A DNA stretch of 64,000 nt from Calliphora vicina (Eukaryota > Arthropoda > Insecta > Diptera > Calliphoridae). Location: contig NC_088782.1 of assembly GCF_958450345.1 (NCBI RefSeq), positions 90,318,858 through 90,382,857 on the forward strand. Reading direction: 5' to 3'. The notes under the pieces are model-generated. The model had not been told where the DNA came from, did no database searches, and saw only the letters and a program-made list of their open reading frames with translations. The translations under genes were made by a program, and so were the position numbers. Positions 1 through 10,527 of the stretch are shown piece by piece. Position 1 is the stretch's first letter. Each line of letters starts with the position of its first letter.

Positions 1-2
1 AT

Positions 3-560
3 GTTCTGGCAGATTTTTCGCAACTTCCAGGTCAAAAATTTTATGTTGCTGATGCTCGAGGGAATGTTGAAGAAAAGTTTAGGACCCAAAAGCAGACAAA
101 ATTTCCCAGAAAGTTCTTGGTATGGCAAGCAATATGCAGTTGCGGCAAAAGAAGCCACTCATTTGTTACAACGGGCTCTATAAATACCGAAATTTACATC
201 AAGGAATGTTTACAAAAAAGGCTGCTTCCATTCATAAGACTTCATAATGTGTCCACTTATTTTTGGCCTGACTTGGCATCCTGTCACTATGGCAAACAAG
301 CCCTTGAGTGGTACAAGAACAATAATGTGGTATTTGTACCAAGAGAGGCAAATCCTCCAAACTGCCCGGAGCTAAGGCCAGTGGAGAGATATTGGGCTCT
401 TGTTAAAAGAGAATTGAAGAGTACAAAAAAGGTGTCCAAAAGTGTGGTAGATTTTAAACGGAGATGGACTACATGTTCGAGCAAAGTGACAGAAAGCACT
501 ATAAAAACGTTAATGGAAGGGTTTCCGAAAAAGGTTCAAAATTTCATCACTAGTGATTAA
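3..560 (+). CDS. Partial Tc1/mariner-superfamily transposase (DD37E type), C-terminal half
   Basis: The frame is open from the window edge to TAA at 558-560 (185 codons), so the 5' end lies outside the window. It is a DDE cut-and-paste transposase acting on its own terminal repeats. Visible landmarks are FLVWQAICSCG, FWPDLASCHYG (second catalytic Asp), and NPPNCPELRPVERYW (third catalytic residue, the Glu of PVERYW). There are 37 residues between that Asp and Glu, the spacing that defines the DD37E (ITmD37E-like) group. The first Asp would lie upstream of the window. No stop or frameshift interrupts the visible part, so it may be recently active or only lightly decayed. An A-rich stretch with CAAATAAAA follows at about 605-620, a possible poly(A) signal. 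A related but broken copy lies at 51068-51320 on the other strand. Confidence 0.85.
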   Translation, partial: VLADFSQLPGQKFYVADARGNVEEKFRTQKQTKFPRKFLVWQAICSCGKRSHSFVTTGSINTEIYIKECLQKRLLPFIRLHNVSTYFWPDLASCHYGKQALEWYKNNNVVFVPREANPPNCPELRPVERYWALVKRELKSTKKVSKSVVDFKRRWTTCSSKVTESTIKTLMEGFPKKVQNFITSD

Positions 561-689
561 AACTATAAAAATAATTTTTTTTGTAAATTGTAATAATAAT
601 TTCAATCAAATAAAAAAAAAATTAAAGCTGTAAGTTTAGTGGTTTCTTTTTTATAAACATATATGTATGTTAAGAATTTTTCGATCTCA

Positions 690-1402
690 CTCCTTAGATA
701 TCCCACTCGTATCCCACTAAGGGACTAAAAATATCTTAAATTAATGGAACTAAGCTTTCTTTTGACTAAAAAAAAATTTTTAAAGAAAAAAAATTTGAAT
801 TTGCAAAAGAAAAGTCAAAAATTGGAAGTCTTGAGTTAAAAAATATTTATTTTGATAGATATCCCCCGCGCATCCCACTAAGCGACCAAAAGGGTCTTCA
901 AAGAAAATATCTAAGCTTTTGTTTGAGCTAAAAAAAAAATTAAAAAAGGGTCCATTTTGAAAAAAAAGTCAACAAAGTTTTTGATTTTGCAAAAAAAGTC
1001 AAAAATTGTATGTTTTGTGTTACAAAATATTTATTTTGACCACTAAGCGACCAAACAGGTGTTCAGGGAAAATATCTAAGCTTTTAAGAAAAAAACAAAA
1101 AAAGGGCCCATTTAAAAAAAAGTCAAAAAAGTTTTTGATTTCGGAAAAAAAATATTAAAATTTTTTTTTATTTATTTTTTTTTAAATATTTGTTTTCGAA
1201 AGATTGAAGAAAGAGCTATCTAAACTATTTGGGACACATTTTGCTAAGAACAATAGGTAATAAGTTACATGGATAAGAAAAAACACCTGCTTGACCAAAA
1301 TGTCAAACTTTGACCCCCTCTAACTCAGAGAGGGGGTGCAAATTTCGGAAGACGTCGATTTCAAAAGTTGGTTTACTTGACATGAAATGCCCCAAATACA
1401 AT
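690..1402. repeat. Foldback-family arm fragment (single arm)
   Basis: It carries two to three degenerate units of the 'GATATCCCACTCGCATCCCA' repeat, each spaced by A/T runs. It then runs into the family's terminal block (GGGACACATTTTGCTAAGAA, then TTCACTTGACATGAAATGCC-like sequence ending near 1402). This matches the right arm of the full foldback at 25813-28386. The inner part and the other arm are missing, and the terminal block has a deletion in the 'CTCAGAGAG' part. Confidence 0.75.
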
Positions 1403-1720
1403 TTTAGCAAGTTTTATGACGATCGGTTCATTTTACTGATATCTTAATTTTTAATCGCTGATGTGGAACTGAAGCTCTTATTTAATTTTTTTTTAGATTT
1501 TTCAAGTAGATACTATTCAGTTAATAAAAACAAGCATGACTAGAATGGTTTTCCTACAAACAAAAATAACACCGGATACTCTAATGTATATAAATACTCG
1601 TACTTGAAAGTAAAGTTGACAATGAGTCTTTCTGTCTCTCCATAAATACGTATAGTCATTTTGAATCAGGTTCATCAGAGAGGAGATAACAGTTTAAGCA
1701 GAACTTGATTATGTATGAAC
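1403..1720. other. AT-rich interval, nothing recognised
   Basis: No credible open frame, terminal repeat or tandem structure was seen between the foldback fragment and the next inverted-repeat element. Confidence 0.5.
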
Positions 1721-2471
1721 CCCAGTATGCAACATTTCGAGTCAGTTCTTTTTATCGAACTTATTTCGAATTAAAATCGAAAATATGAATTTATTATGAT
1801 GCTCTATCCAATCTACATTTTTTAGAATATCGTATTTTAATATTTTATAGAAATGGCGAATAATGTTCGAGTTTTTTTTTAATGTCAAATTTTATTTTTG
1901 CACAAATTGACAAATTCATATACATACATATTATTCTTTTATCAATTTGTGAGAAAATAAAATTTTATTTCTTATCCTATCAATAACATATTCATAAAAA
2001 TATAGTTTAACACGAAAAATGGATCAAAGACGTCTTAAAAAAAGCACAGCCAATTATTGATGTTGTTTTTGACAATTCGAATTTTCATAATCAGCAAACT
2101 TCAGAAATATGTGCAGAGTTTATTGCATTTGAAAATGAAAACACATCTAACGCAACATTATTGGATAATAATAAAGGTATTGAATATGCATTATTTCAAG
2201 AAGAAATTGCTCGATGGTATAAATTATACGAAATTGTTCATATATTTAATCGAAATCGAATCAATTTAGAACATTTTTAATACCGAAAAAGGTATAGTAT
2301 ATCGATAAAAATTAGAATCAGAATAATAAATAATTTTCGACTCTTTATCGCTCTGCACTCTACTTAGGAAAACACGCACATTCTCGACATTATATCGAAG
2401 TCGATATCGATAAAATTTTACGAAAAAATGATTAATTTTCGACATAACTTCGAATCATTTTGCATACTGGG
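1721..2471. mobile_element. Inverted-repeat DNA element, ~0.75 kb, family unassigned
   Basis: The left end begins CCCAGTATGCAACATTTCGA and the right end, read in reverse, begins CCCAGTATGCAAAATGATTC, so 12 bases match exactly before the ends diverge. The interior is rich in TCGA-containing motifs at both ends, which suggests subterminal binding repeats. It contains a 90-codon open frame (2011-2280) that could be the remains of an element protein. No target duplication is clear: the left flank is GAAC and the right flank is ACC, and another element abuts on the right. Confidence 0.6.
2011..2280 (+). CDS. Unrecognised 89-aa open frame inside inverted-repeat element
   Basis: An open frame of 89 codons runs from a stop at 2008-2010 to TAA at 2278-2280 and has no in-frame ATG near its start, so it looks like an internal or 3' exon rather than a complete gene. 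The predicted peptide starts HEKWIKDVLKKAQPIIDVVF, is mixed acidic and hydrophobic, and includes ICAEFIAFENEN and EEIARWYKLYEIVHIF, which would form amphipathic helices. An ATG at 2019 in a different frame reaches a stop after 13 codons. I do not recognise the family. Because it sits within an element bounded by inverted repeats, an element-encoded protein is more likely than a host gene. The alternative is a chance frame: 89 codons is long for such AT-rich DNA but not exceptional over 64 kb. Confidence 0.35.
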   Translation, partial: HEKWIKDVLKKAQPIIDVVFDNSNFHNQQTSEICAEFIAFENENTSNATLLDNNKGIEYALFQEEIARWYKLYEIVHIFNRNRINLEHF

Positions 2472-2473
2472 AC

Positions 2474-2716
2474 CAGTGTTGCCGGAATACCTCGAACTTT
2501 ATTGATCCATTTTACATTTTTGAATATAACTTTGCATTACCACTACAAAAATAGCCTCCGTTCAAACCGTACATATCTCCAAAATAATTTCCAAAGCACT
2601 GTGGACTACTAACATTAATTAATATTAGATAAAACAATTTATTGAACACTTTAGAATAAAATTACACAAAAAATATAATTTTTTTTTGCATAATTACAGT
2701 GAAATCGGCAACACTG
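2474..2716. mobile_element. Short CAGTGTTGCC-type MITE
   Basis: The left end is CAGTGTTGCCGGAATACC; the right end is the inverted TCGGCAACACTG, giving an 11-base terminal match. There is no coding capacity. The same CAGTGTTGCC termini recur at 32482 and 35577, where 8-bp target duplications mark them as hAT-type. Here the flanking 8-mers do not match, so this copy may have lost its duplication. Confidence 0.6.
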
Positions 2717-3020
2717 CTGTATATTTAAGCATCTACATTAGACTGCTACAAAAAAATTAAATAAAACTAAACATATCCATAACATAAACTAAAAAGTTTG
2801 GATTACGAAAAAAAAAATTTTTTAAATAATATGCATAGTTATCTTGTTTATTTAACCTACTTGCCACAACCTTCCTTTTAAAAGTACCTACAATATATAT
2901 ATTTGTACGTGAATTTAAGTGCGCATTTTTTATATTTTCATTACCCCAATTCACAATCTTGTGCAAATGGTCTTGATTCATTGTATCCATTGCATAAATT
3001 TACAATCAGAATGCTATCAA

Positions 3021-3552
3021 AATCCAGATTCAATGGAAATATTTCGAAAACTATTTGATTATAGTATATCTTGCTTGTTGAATACGCAAACATGAATGCA
3101 CATGAAATGCGTTGCTTCTTTGGAGTTTTGCTATTAAGTGGGAATGTTCGAGTACAGAAAATTGATATGTATGGGGAAAACGCTAAAGACGTTAACAATG
3201 AGGTGATTTGTGAAGCGATGCCTAGGAGTCGTTTCCGCATTATAATGCAAAATATACATTGCTAGGACAATACCAAACTTCAACAACAAGATAAACTTGC
3301 AAAAGTTCGTCCACTTTTTGATGCTTTTGGCAACAATTTTGTACTTGATGCTCCACTTCAAGAATTCCATAATAAGTATTGACGAATCAATGGTACAATA
3401 TTTTGTGCACCACGGTACTAAGCAGCTCATCCGCGGTAAGCCAATCCGATGGGGCTATAAGTTATGAGCAGGCACAACTCGAATAGGTTATATATTATGT
3501 TTTGAGACTTATCAAGGCACTTCCACTCCTTTGAACAGTTTTGCCAGACAAT
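3021..3552 (+). pseudogene. piggyBac (PGBD-like, DDE_Tnp_1_7) transposase fragment
   Basis: Three frames must be joined to follow the protein. First comes NPDSMEIFRKLFDYSI (from 3021). Next is VEYANMNAHEMRCFFGVLLL through RFRIIMQNIHC (about 3077-3262), followed by a stop and DKLAKVRPLFDAFGNNF. From 3375 the reading is SIDESMVQYF, then GTKQLIRGKPIRWGYKL, a stop, then GYILCFETYQG. These are family hallmarks: the 'FGxxLLSG' block, 'DKLxKVRPLxD', the 'DESMV' catalytic-region Asp and the 'GKPIRWGYKLW' block. Homology ends near 3552, before the remaining catalytic core and the Cys-rich C-terminus. At least two stops and two frameshifts make it nonfunctional. The neighbouring sequence shows no TTAA-flanked ends. 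Confidence 0.8.
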
Positions 3553-4570
3553 GTTTACCCCAATCTGAAAGTCAATGTCCCCAAAAAATCCCCATTTTAA
3601 AATTGAAATCCCCAATTTTGTCCCCATAAGTTTATGTTCATAAAAAAACACAATTTAAAAAAAAATAATTAAATTTTTAATACTAAATTTTACTATGTTG
3701 AGTTTAACAAAATAGGTATTTAAATTTTTTTTTTTAAACACCTGCAACATACCATACCGACAAGCAATTCACATCTATTTACCTCATTGTCAATTTTTCA
3801 AAAAGTTGATTCATCGATTTTGGAACAAGTTGTGTAGAAGATATTATTTTCTTTCAAACCTGCCAAAGAATTCTTGATGTTTATTCGATTGTGTGTATGA
3901 ATTATTTTTATGACTCCTTGAGAAATCAAGAGTTTTATAATATTCGATTTTTAAAATGTATGGGTTTGAACTTTTTATGCCAAGAAAAGAAAGTATATTT
4001 TGTAAAAATTTAATTTTTGGAATGGGAAACTTATTGGTTTGATGAATACAATATCTGAGGAAAATTTCGTTGATTTCTGAGATATCAAATTAATGGATAT
4101 GTATATTTCACCATAACCAAAAATTATGTTTGTATAAAAATGGGAAATTTCAGTTCAAGTTTTAGTACATAATTAAGATTCGAATTTAGAAATCTAGCTT
4201 AATTGGCAATGAAATTGATTATAATTATGTTTGATTCCTGATTTGGTTTATTTATTTGACTTCGTATTTAAATACTTATATTTTTATTTAATTTTTACTT
4301 AAAATTGCCTCACACTTCCGCTTTTTTTTTTTGCAAAATCGGTGTATCTATATCATTGTTAACCAAACTCTCACAACAATAGATTTGCTTCGTATTCTAG
4401 TGTTACGATGTGTGTACACTGAACCAAATTTCTTATGAAAATTTCCTTCACTGGCAACACTTGCAAAATAACTCATGTTCGTTTTTTAATTTCGGTTTCA
4501 CATACATATATAGAAACTCACATATAGACGGTGCCCTGGAGACCAATGATCTATGTGTTTTTTTAATAGC
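3553..4570. other. AT-rich interval without recognised features
   Basis: Low-complexity T/A runs and a CCCC-spaced segment (3558-3630) are present. No open frame or terminal repeat is supported. Confidence 0.5.
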
Positions 4571-4722
4571 CAACATATGGGCTGTGGACTCCATGAAACA
4601 AAATTTCCTATAAATCGCTTTCAGAGTCCATAGACCACATGTGGGCTTGCAAATTGTTTGGATGAACAGCCCACATATGGGCTATGGACTCCTAGCGTTT
4701 TCCGTTCACAGCCCATATATGA
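4571..4722. repeat. Cluster of CCCATATGTGG/ATGGACTCC short inverted and direct repeats
   Basis: A roughly 24-base motif containing CACATATGGGCTATGGACTC occurs at 4571 and 4667 forward, at 4623-4646 inverted, and as a partial copy at 4709. Adjacent copies can pair to form hairpins. It is not coding; origin unknown. Confidence 0.55.
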
Positions 4723-4968
4723 AGTGGAGTTTTTGCTGGATGCTGTAAATAAATACAGCGCGACAATAGAGTGCAAAAGAACAGATAACACAAGTAAGCT
4801 GTCAAAAACATATGGTAGTTTATGAGACTTAAATACCTATATTTTTGGCTCTTAGATAATTATTCAGCTTTGTGTTTTTAGCAAGAATTTAAAACAATAT
4901 AACATCTGTAAACTTTTAATGAAATTCTTTTTTTAAAATATATTTGGGGGATTCAAACTGTCTGCTAT

Positions 4969-5182
4969 TAGGTCGTATTGTCATAATGTCCTAAAATATT
5001 TTTTTAGTTTAAACAAATTCTTGTTGTGCTAAAAACAAAAAAAGTGTTATTTTATGACAAACCAATAAACATACATATGTAGTTTAAAAAGTCTTATTAG
5101 TTTATAACTTTTTTGTTTGAAACCCAACAAAAATTTGTTTAAACTAAAAAAATATTTTAAGACATTATGACAATACGACCTA
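4969..5182. mobile_element. 214-bp palindromic MITE with TAT flanks
   Basis: The arms begin TAGGTCGTATTGTCATAATG and match over about 55 bases at the two ends. TAT lies on both sides (4966-4968 and 5183-5185), a plausible 3-bp target duplication of Harbinger type. The internal spacer is AT-rich, without coding sequence. Confidence 0.7.
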
Positions 5183-5219
5183 TATGTATGTTTTGTTTGT
5201 AAATTTGTTTTCTATGCTC

Positions 5220-5727
5220 CACAGTGTGGCAGAATCGAATTTACGTGACCGTAGCCAAGGAGCATTCGAGATTATGTTATTAAAATGGATCCTTCAAATG
5301 CTCCAGGGGCGGCGTTATGGAGGCTCAAAGTAGGGTACCTTCGACATGTAAAATTTTTAAACACGTACCATTTTTTGTTTCCCATCCTATTTCAAAGATT
5401 TTTATATTTTTGGAAAGCGCTCGGCTAGGTTTTTTTTTTGGTAATTTAGTTGTCTAACTAACAAAACAAAATCGAGTCCATTCGGTCCAAAATTACGCCC
5501 TACATTTTTAAAATAGCGGGCCAAGGTATGGCCAAATTTTAAAATTTCAACTTTGAAATGCCTGTAACTCGAAAATTAGAAGAGATGAATAGCACATGCG
5601 CACATGTTTTTTCAACTTAAACTCGAATGCTCCTTGGCTACGGTCACGTCAAATTTTATCCCGATCGGACCAGCTGTTTAGAAATGAAGTATTTATTTCC
5701 AAAATATTTCGATTCAGCCCCACTGTG
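5220..5727. mobile_element. Inverted-repeat element with CACAGTG ends and a 28-bp perfect internal stem
   Basis: The termini are CACAGTGTGGCAGAATCGAA and, inverted, CACAGTGGGGCTGAATCGAA (18 of 20 match). Inside them, ACGTGACCGTAGCCAAGGAG.. at 5243-5270 pairs without mismatch with 5622-5649. The interior holds GC-richer sequence (CTCCAGGGGCGGCG near 5302) but no open frame. TGCT is seen just outside both ends, offset by one base; I do not regard it as a secure duplication. Confidence 0.65.
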
Positions 5728-6563
5728 TGCTAGTAGAAAAAATTAACTGCGCAGCTGTAATTTTGTATGCCGTTTTAAAAACCAAGATTTCGAAATTTAT
5801 ATGTCTAAAACAACTGCGCGGGTTAAAAAAAAGTTTCAGACTGACTTATAGGTAATTTTATTGCGGAATTTCTTTTTTTTTTAGTTTGTTCAATAAGCTA
5901 AACAGTTTTTGAGTTACGCGAATATATGTTGTGCAACCTCCTCCATTTTCAATTACAATATTATCGGAAGTTGTTTTATTATTGTTGTGCAAAAACGAAT
6001 TCTCTTCTAGATACGCAGAATTTAAATTATATGATTAGTTTTTTGTCTTTCACATTATCTTGGAGCGCCCTAATGTACACATATATTGCTCTTTAATTCC
6101 CATTTGAAATTCTCCCGTAGAAATCAAGTATGTTTTATTCTTTAAGATGTTGAATGTGCATTTAACTCCAGGCCGTTAAAAATATAATTTTGTCATCGAA
6201 ATATTTTTTTTTGCATTTTATATCAGAAACCTCATTTGTATATTACTCGACTGGTAGCTCAACAGCTTTATCTTGGGTTCACTTTTACAGCTTCTGACGA
6301 CTGACAGTGAGTAACAGTTTACGACAAAAACAATAATAATACATACGTTCGTACATACACAAATAATAGTAATAAAAACAACAAAAATTTCACATTTGTT
6401 ATTATGTTACGTCCATGAGTCTGTTTTAGTAAGCAAGTCAGCGCACAGTGAGGCAAAAGTAAAAATACTTTGCAAACAGGGACATATGAGAAAAGCCTAT
6501 TGTTTTTAAGCTGAGGAAATTATTTTGCACATTTGTTTCACTATTTTGGTGAAATATGTACAT
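5728..6563. other. AT-rich interval, no gene recognised
   Basis: It contains simple CAA/AAT-rich sequence around 6320-6400. No open frame or terminal repeats were seen. Confidence 0.5.
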
Positions 6564-6711
6564 TAGGGTGACAGCCGATTTTTTTTAGATTTCAAAGAGT
6601 GCCGGGTAGAGTATTGTGACACTAGGCCTAAAACTTAAGTGCTGAAAATTTTAGCCAAATCGGAAAACGATTTCGGGACGCTCATCGAGGTCAAAGTTCA
6701 GACACATATGT

Positions 6712-6848
6712 ATGTATATGGGGCGTTTCATGTCAAGTGAACCAACTTTTGAAATCGATGTCTTCCGATCGGGATGAAATTTGCACCAAGGTTAGTTCTA
6801 TTGGATAGTAATTTAGCATTTTGGCCAAGCAGGTGTTTTTTCATATAC
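6712..6848. repeat. Foldback-family terminal fragment
   Basis: It matches the outer end of the element at 25813: TTTCATGTCAAGTGAACCAA followed by CTTCCGATCGGGATGAAATT. It breaks off after TAACTTATTACC. Confidence 0.75.
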
Positions 6849-6867
6849 ATGTAACTTATTACCAGGG

Positions 6868-7140
6868 AAACCGGAAATATGCTCTAAAAAAGCGTTTTAA
6901 GCTCTTTAAATATGCAGTAAAAACTTTAAAATATGCTCTTAAAATTTAAAAAATATGCTCTTAAAAAAACAAACTTTTACATAATTTTTAACCAAAAAAT
7001 ATACTTTTATTTAAAAAAATCAATACAATTCATTTCTAAAAAGGTAAAGTAACATAAAATAAACAAAAATAACATGAACTAAAACAAATATAACAAAAAA
7101 TAAATACAACATAAAAACAATAGGAAGTTAGGCTATGAAA
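6868..7140. repeat. AAATATGCTCTTAAAA short-repeat cluster
   Basis: The motif AAATATGCTCTTAAA or close variants occurs about five times at 6868-6967 and again at 7705-7790. Such subterminal clusters are typical of nonautonomous DNA transposons. The stretch between is A-rich, with ACAAATA/ACATAAA repeats. Confidence 0.45.
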
Positions 7141-7182
7141 AGGACTCGAGAGGTATTTTTTGGTGAAATTTTATATAAATAC

Positions 7183-7443
7183 TAGCTGTCCCGGCAAAAG
7201 TTGTTCTGCCATAGCTCACACAAAGTTTGAAGACTCCCACTATAATAGTACTCCAGATATGCAATAATAATTTGTTTACTTTGTATGGGAGGTGCCATGC
7301 CCATTGTTCTTATATTGGTCAATTGTGAATCTAAACCATCCAGTGAATCTAAACCGTCAAATTTCATCGAAATCGGCCCAGCCGTTAAGGAGAAGTTCAC
7401 TAACACACGTACAGAAGAATTACATATATATATATATAAAGAT
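7183..7443 (+). repeat. RTE/SINE-like retroelement 3' tail
   Basis: It starts ACTAGCTGTCCCGGCAAAAG and ends in a (TA)n then AAAGATA microsatellite. The middle holds TTCATCGAAATCGGCCCAGC followed by GTTAAGGAGAAGTTCACTAA. This combination is a recurrent 3' end of insect RTE-type retroposons and their SINEs (recalled, not searched). Only the tail is present. The open frames here have no recognisable product. Confidence 0.55.
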
Positions 7444-7799
7444 AAAGTCACTTCTTCAATTAAGGTTATTATTGCAATAAATCACAAAATATTGACTTAA
7501 GTTTTCAAATAAAAATCGTTGTCTATTGGATCTGAACACATTTTTATACAAAGAAAATGTTCTTTCGACATCAACTGAAATTTAGATGGCGCTATTATTA
7601 AAATAGTGCTTATTTTATATTAAAAAAAGCCATCTATTTTTCAATTTTGAATTTTAAACAACAGCGAAAAAAAAATAAGAAAAAATTTGTTTTTGATGAA
7701 GTCAAAATATGCTATTAAACAGTAAAATATGCTCTAAAAACGCAAAAATATGACATAAATTTGCTCTTAAATCAAAAAATATATACTTCCAACAGTTTT

Positions 7800-8720
7800 T
7801 CCGTAACTACGATTTAAATTTTGAGATTTTCGGGAAAAAACATTTTTTTGTCCATATTTTGGCGAATGAGACCAATTTCCTTACTGTCATGAATTTTAAT
7901 TAAAACCTATACAGAATCTTACAGTTCGGATAATTCTAAATATACTCTGAAAATTTTACTAAAAACGGACAACTTTAACCCTTAAATGGTGAAGGTCAAA
8001 TGTAAAATTTAGCAATCTTTGGAATTTTTAAATGAAAGATTTCGAAATATTATATATTTTTTGGCCGATTTTAATGAAACTTTAGAAAAATATACATTTA
8101 CAACAACAGTTCAAAAATGGATTTTAACCCTTAAGCACACTTGAAGTCAAAATGGCTGTGTTTTTCGTGATTTTAAAAATTGAGGGTCATTTGGACCCAA
8201 AGTGCTGCAAAGGGTTAATTTCCATTTTTGTGCTGTTATTTCAAATTCTGGACTTTATGTTATATTTTCCTCAAGTTTCATTAAAATCTGCCAAAAAATA
8301 TATAACATTTCTCTATCTTTCCATTAGAAATTCCAAATAATGAAAAATTTTGACATTTCACGAATTAAAGGTTAACGTTTTCCGATTTTAGTAAAACTTT
8401 TAGACCATATTTAAAATTGCCAGGACTATAATATTATGAATAGGTTTTACTTAAAATTTATAACAGCAAGGAAATTGGTCTCATTCGCCAATATATGAAC
8501 TTAGTTTTTCTTGAAATCTTAAAATTTAAATCTCAGGTACGGAAAAACTGTAAGAGATATTGACATAATGTTTCATATTTTTATTCCCTATTATAATCTC
8601 AATAAATCCCAATGTGATGATCAAAAAATTCAGAAATTTGTTTAAAAAAATTTTTAAAAATTGGAAAATGGAGATTTGAAACTGACGTTAAAAAAATTAA
8701 ATTTGTTAGCATACCTGGGA
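7800..8720. repeat. Long inverted repeat related to the foldback at 58827-60909
   Basis: The left arm (about 7800-8130) and right arm (about 8170-8560, with a tail to 8720) are imperfect reverse complements around a centre near 8150. Shared blocks are CCGTAACTACGATTTAAATT, 'CTGTCATGAATTTTAATTAA' and the CCCTTAA...GGGTTAA core. The sequence corresponds to the inner part of 59280-60450. Confidence 0.65.
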
Positions 8721-8971
8721 ATAGGTTAGCAGTATCCTACGAAGACATAAAATTATACACAAGTAAATACGGATATATTTGAAGTAAAAATTACCTTTTA
8801 TTTTTATATTTCTCAGTATTCAGTAAATTTTTACTGAATACTGAAAAAAATCAGTAACAGTAAATTGAAATCCATTATGCAATTACCGGTAAAATTTTAT
8901 TAATTATATGTTAGTAGAAAAATATGTTACACTTCTTAATAGATATGTTATTAGTAAAAATATTTACCTAA

Positions 8972-9046
8972 AGCCGTAGTCCACTGGATTTGAACCGAGG
9001 GCCTCAGGTTTGCTGGTCGCCGTTCTACTCACAACACCACCCCCTT
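8972..9046 (-). repeat. tRNA-like pol III module 1 (degenerate)
   Basis: Read on the minus strand it has an A-box-like GTGGTGTTGTGAGTAGAAC and a B box GGTTCAAATCC (8986-8996) at roughly tRNA spacing. The T stem does not pair, so it is not a functional tRNA. It resembles a tRNA-derived SINE head. Confidence 0.5.
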
Positions 9047-9469
9047 ATTTATTAACTGTGCGTTTTTAAATACTATGTACTTTATTTTCTGTTCGTGTGA
9101 AAAACAGTTTAAAAAATAAAATAGACAAATTAACAAAATATACATATTTCGATTCAAAATGTATGCATGTAAACAACGCACTCTTTGTTTTGTATTTTTT
9201 TTATTTTCTTTCGACATAAAAAATAATAGGTATACTTGTGGTTTGTATTTTTATAAAAGAGAAGAAAATTTGTAAATTGGTTTAAACGAAACTTTTTATT
9301 TTTTCAAGTTGCAACTTCAAGAAAATCCCCATATTACTACTTTTGCTGCCAAAAGTGCTAAATTGTCATGACTGATTGTAGAATAGTAAGTGAAGTTTTT
9401 GTTGAGAATATAAAATATTTTAAATTTAAAATAGTTTTTTTTAAAAAAAAAATATAAAAAAAATTCTTA

Positions 9470-9545
9470 ACACGTCTAGGATTCGAACCAGCGATGTCAA
9501 TCTTGTAGTCCACTGTTCTACCGACAACACCACTGCGTAGCTATC
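9470..9545 (-). repeat. tRNA-like pol III module 2 (degenerate)
   Basis: On the minus strand the A-box-like TGGTGTTGTCGGTAGAAC (9532-9515) lies 43 bases from a perfect B box GGTTCGAATCC (9489-9479), the spacing expected in a tRNA. Acceptor and T stems fail to pair. Sequence beyond the module resembles that beyond module 1, so the two are diverged duplicates. Confidence 0.5.
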
Positions 9546-9669
9546 TGATTCTATGTAAATTATTTTTAAATATAAATAAGAGTTTCCTTTCCATTTTAAA
9601 CAAAATATTTAAAAATAAATTCGGCCAATTGACAAAATATAACTGTTACTTACATTTTTTGTTTATTAA

Positions 9670-9950
9670 CACTTTCACGTATGCGGTCACCGGTGCCCCA
9701 AGATTTTCTTTAAATTATTCTCAATATAGAGCGAAATTTTGAGTTCACAGATATAGTAAATGGTTATTTCCAAAGAAAACTAATTTATTTTTAAGAATTT
9801 CATGGCACTGCCTGGCAAAAAGATAATATCCTGCGAAAACAATTTTTCCATTTTTCATCAAAAATTCTCAATATATGTACGTCGAAATAAAGCGTGTAGT
9901 GAACTCATAGCTATAAAAATTACAGCGGTTTAATACCGTGCGTGAAAGGG
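9670..9950. mobile_element. piggyBac-type MITE with TTAA target duplication
   Basis: TTAA lies at 9666-9669 and 9951-9954. The ends are CACTTTCACGTATGCGGT and, inverted, CCCTTTCACGCACGGTAT. The CCCTTT-like termini and TTAA duplication are characteristic of piggyBac. At 281 bp with no coding sequence, it would need a transposase from elsewhere; the pseudogene at 3021-3552 belongs to that superfamily but need not be its source. Confidence 0.75.
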
Positions 9951-10527
9951 TTAATTTAGATTTTTTGGACGTTACTTACAAAGTAAAAACATATTCTTTA
10001 ATCACATGCAAAAGTCTATTTGAGTGTTAAATTCCAAGTGTAAAATGTTTAAATGTTGGTGTTAAGAAAAGCTAACGGTGGAAATAAGACTTATGTATTT
10101 GAAAACAAAAAAAACTTTTTTTCATCAAAAATATTTTTTTAACAATAAATAAAATAAATATTATTAATTCTTTTTTTAGGTCTGTTCATTTACTTTCCTA
10201 GTAAGAGTGAGTCGAAAATCCTCAAATACATATTAACATGTAATTCATAAAATTTTACCGGTAATGCATAATAGACTTCAATTTAATGATACTGATTTTT
10301 TTCAGTAATCAGTAAAATTTTACTGAATACTGATTTTTTTTCAGTAATCAGTAAAATTTTACTGGTAATGCAATCTAAATTTCATTACCAGTAAAAATTT
10401 ACTGAATACTGCAATGCTTAATGATTAGAAATATAATGCAGGTGCCCATGTATGAAATAAATCTACATATTTCTGGAAAACAATGCAGAAAATTAACGAG
10501 TTTCACCTATTTATTTCATATAAATAG

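Larger units (their letters stand above)
8814..10411. mobile_element. Inverted-repeat element with CAGTATTCAGTAAA ends
   Basis: The left end CAGTATTCAGTAAATTTTTA is itself a hairpin (ACTGAATACTG follows). The right end, 10200-10411, contains three copies of the same CAGTAATCAGTAAAATTTTA unit and ends TTTACTGAATACTG. Deeper homology includes TTACCGGTAAAATTTT on the left and its reverse complement near 10250. No target duplication was found. The interior holds two tRNA-like modules and a piggyBac MITE. Confidence 0.65.

Noticed and set aside
9470..9545. Functional tRNA gene on the minus strand
   Set aside because: The boxes are good but acceptor and T stems do not pair and no terminator-supported structure is seen; called a tRNA-like relic.
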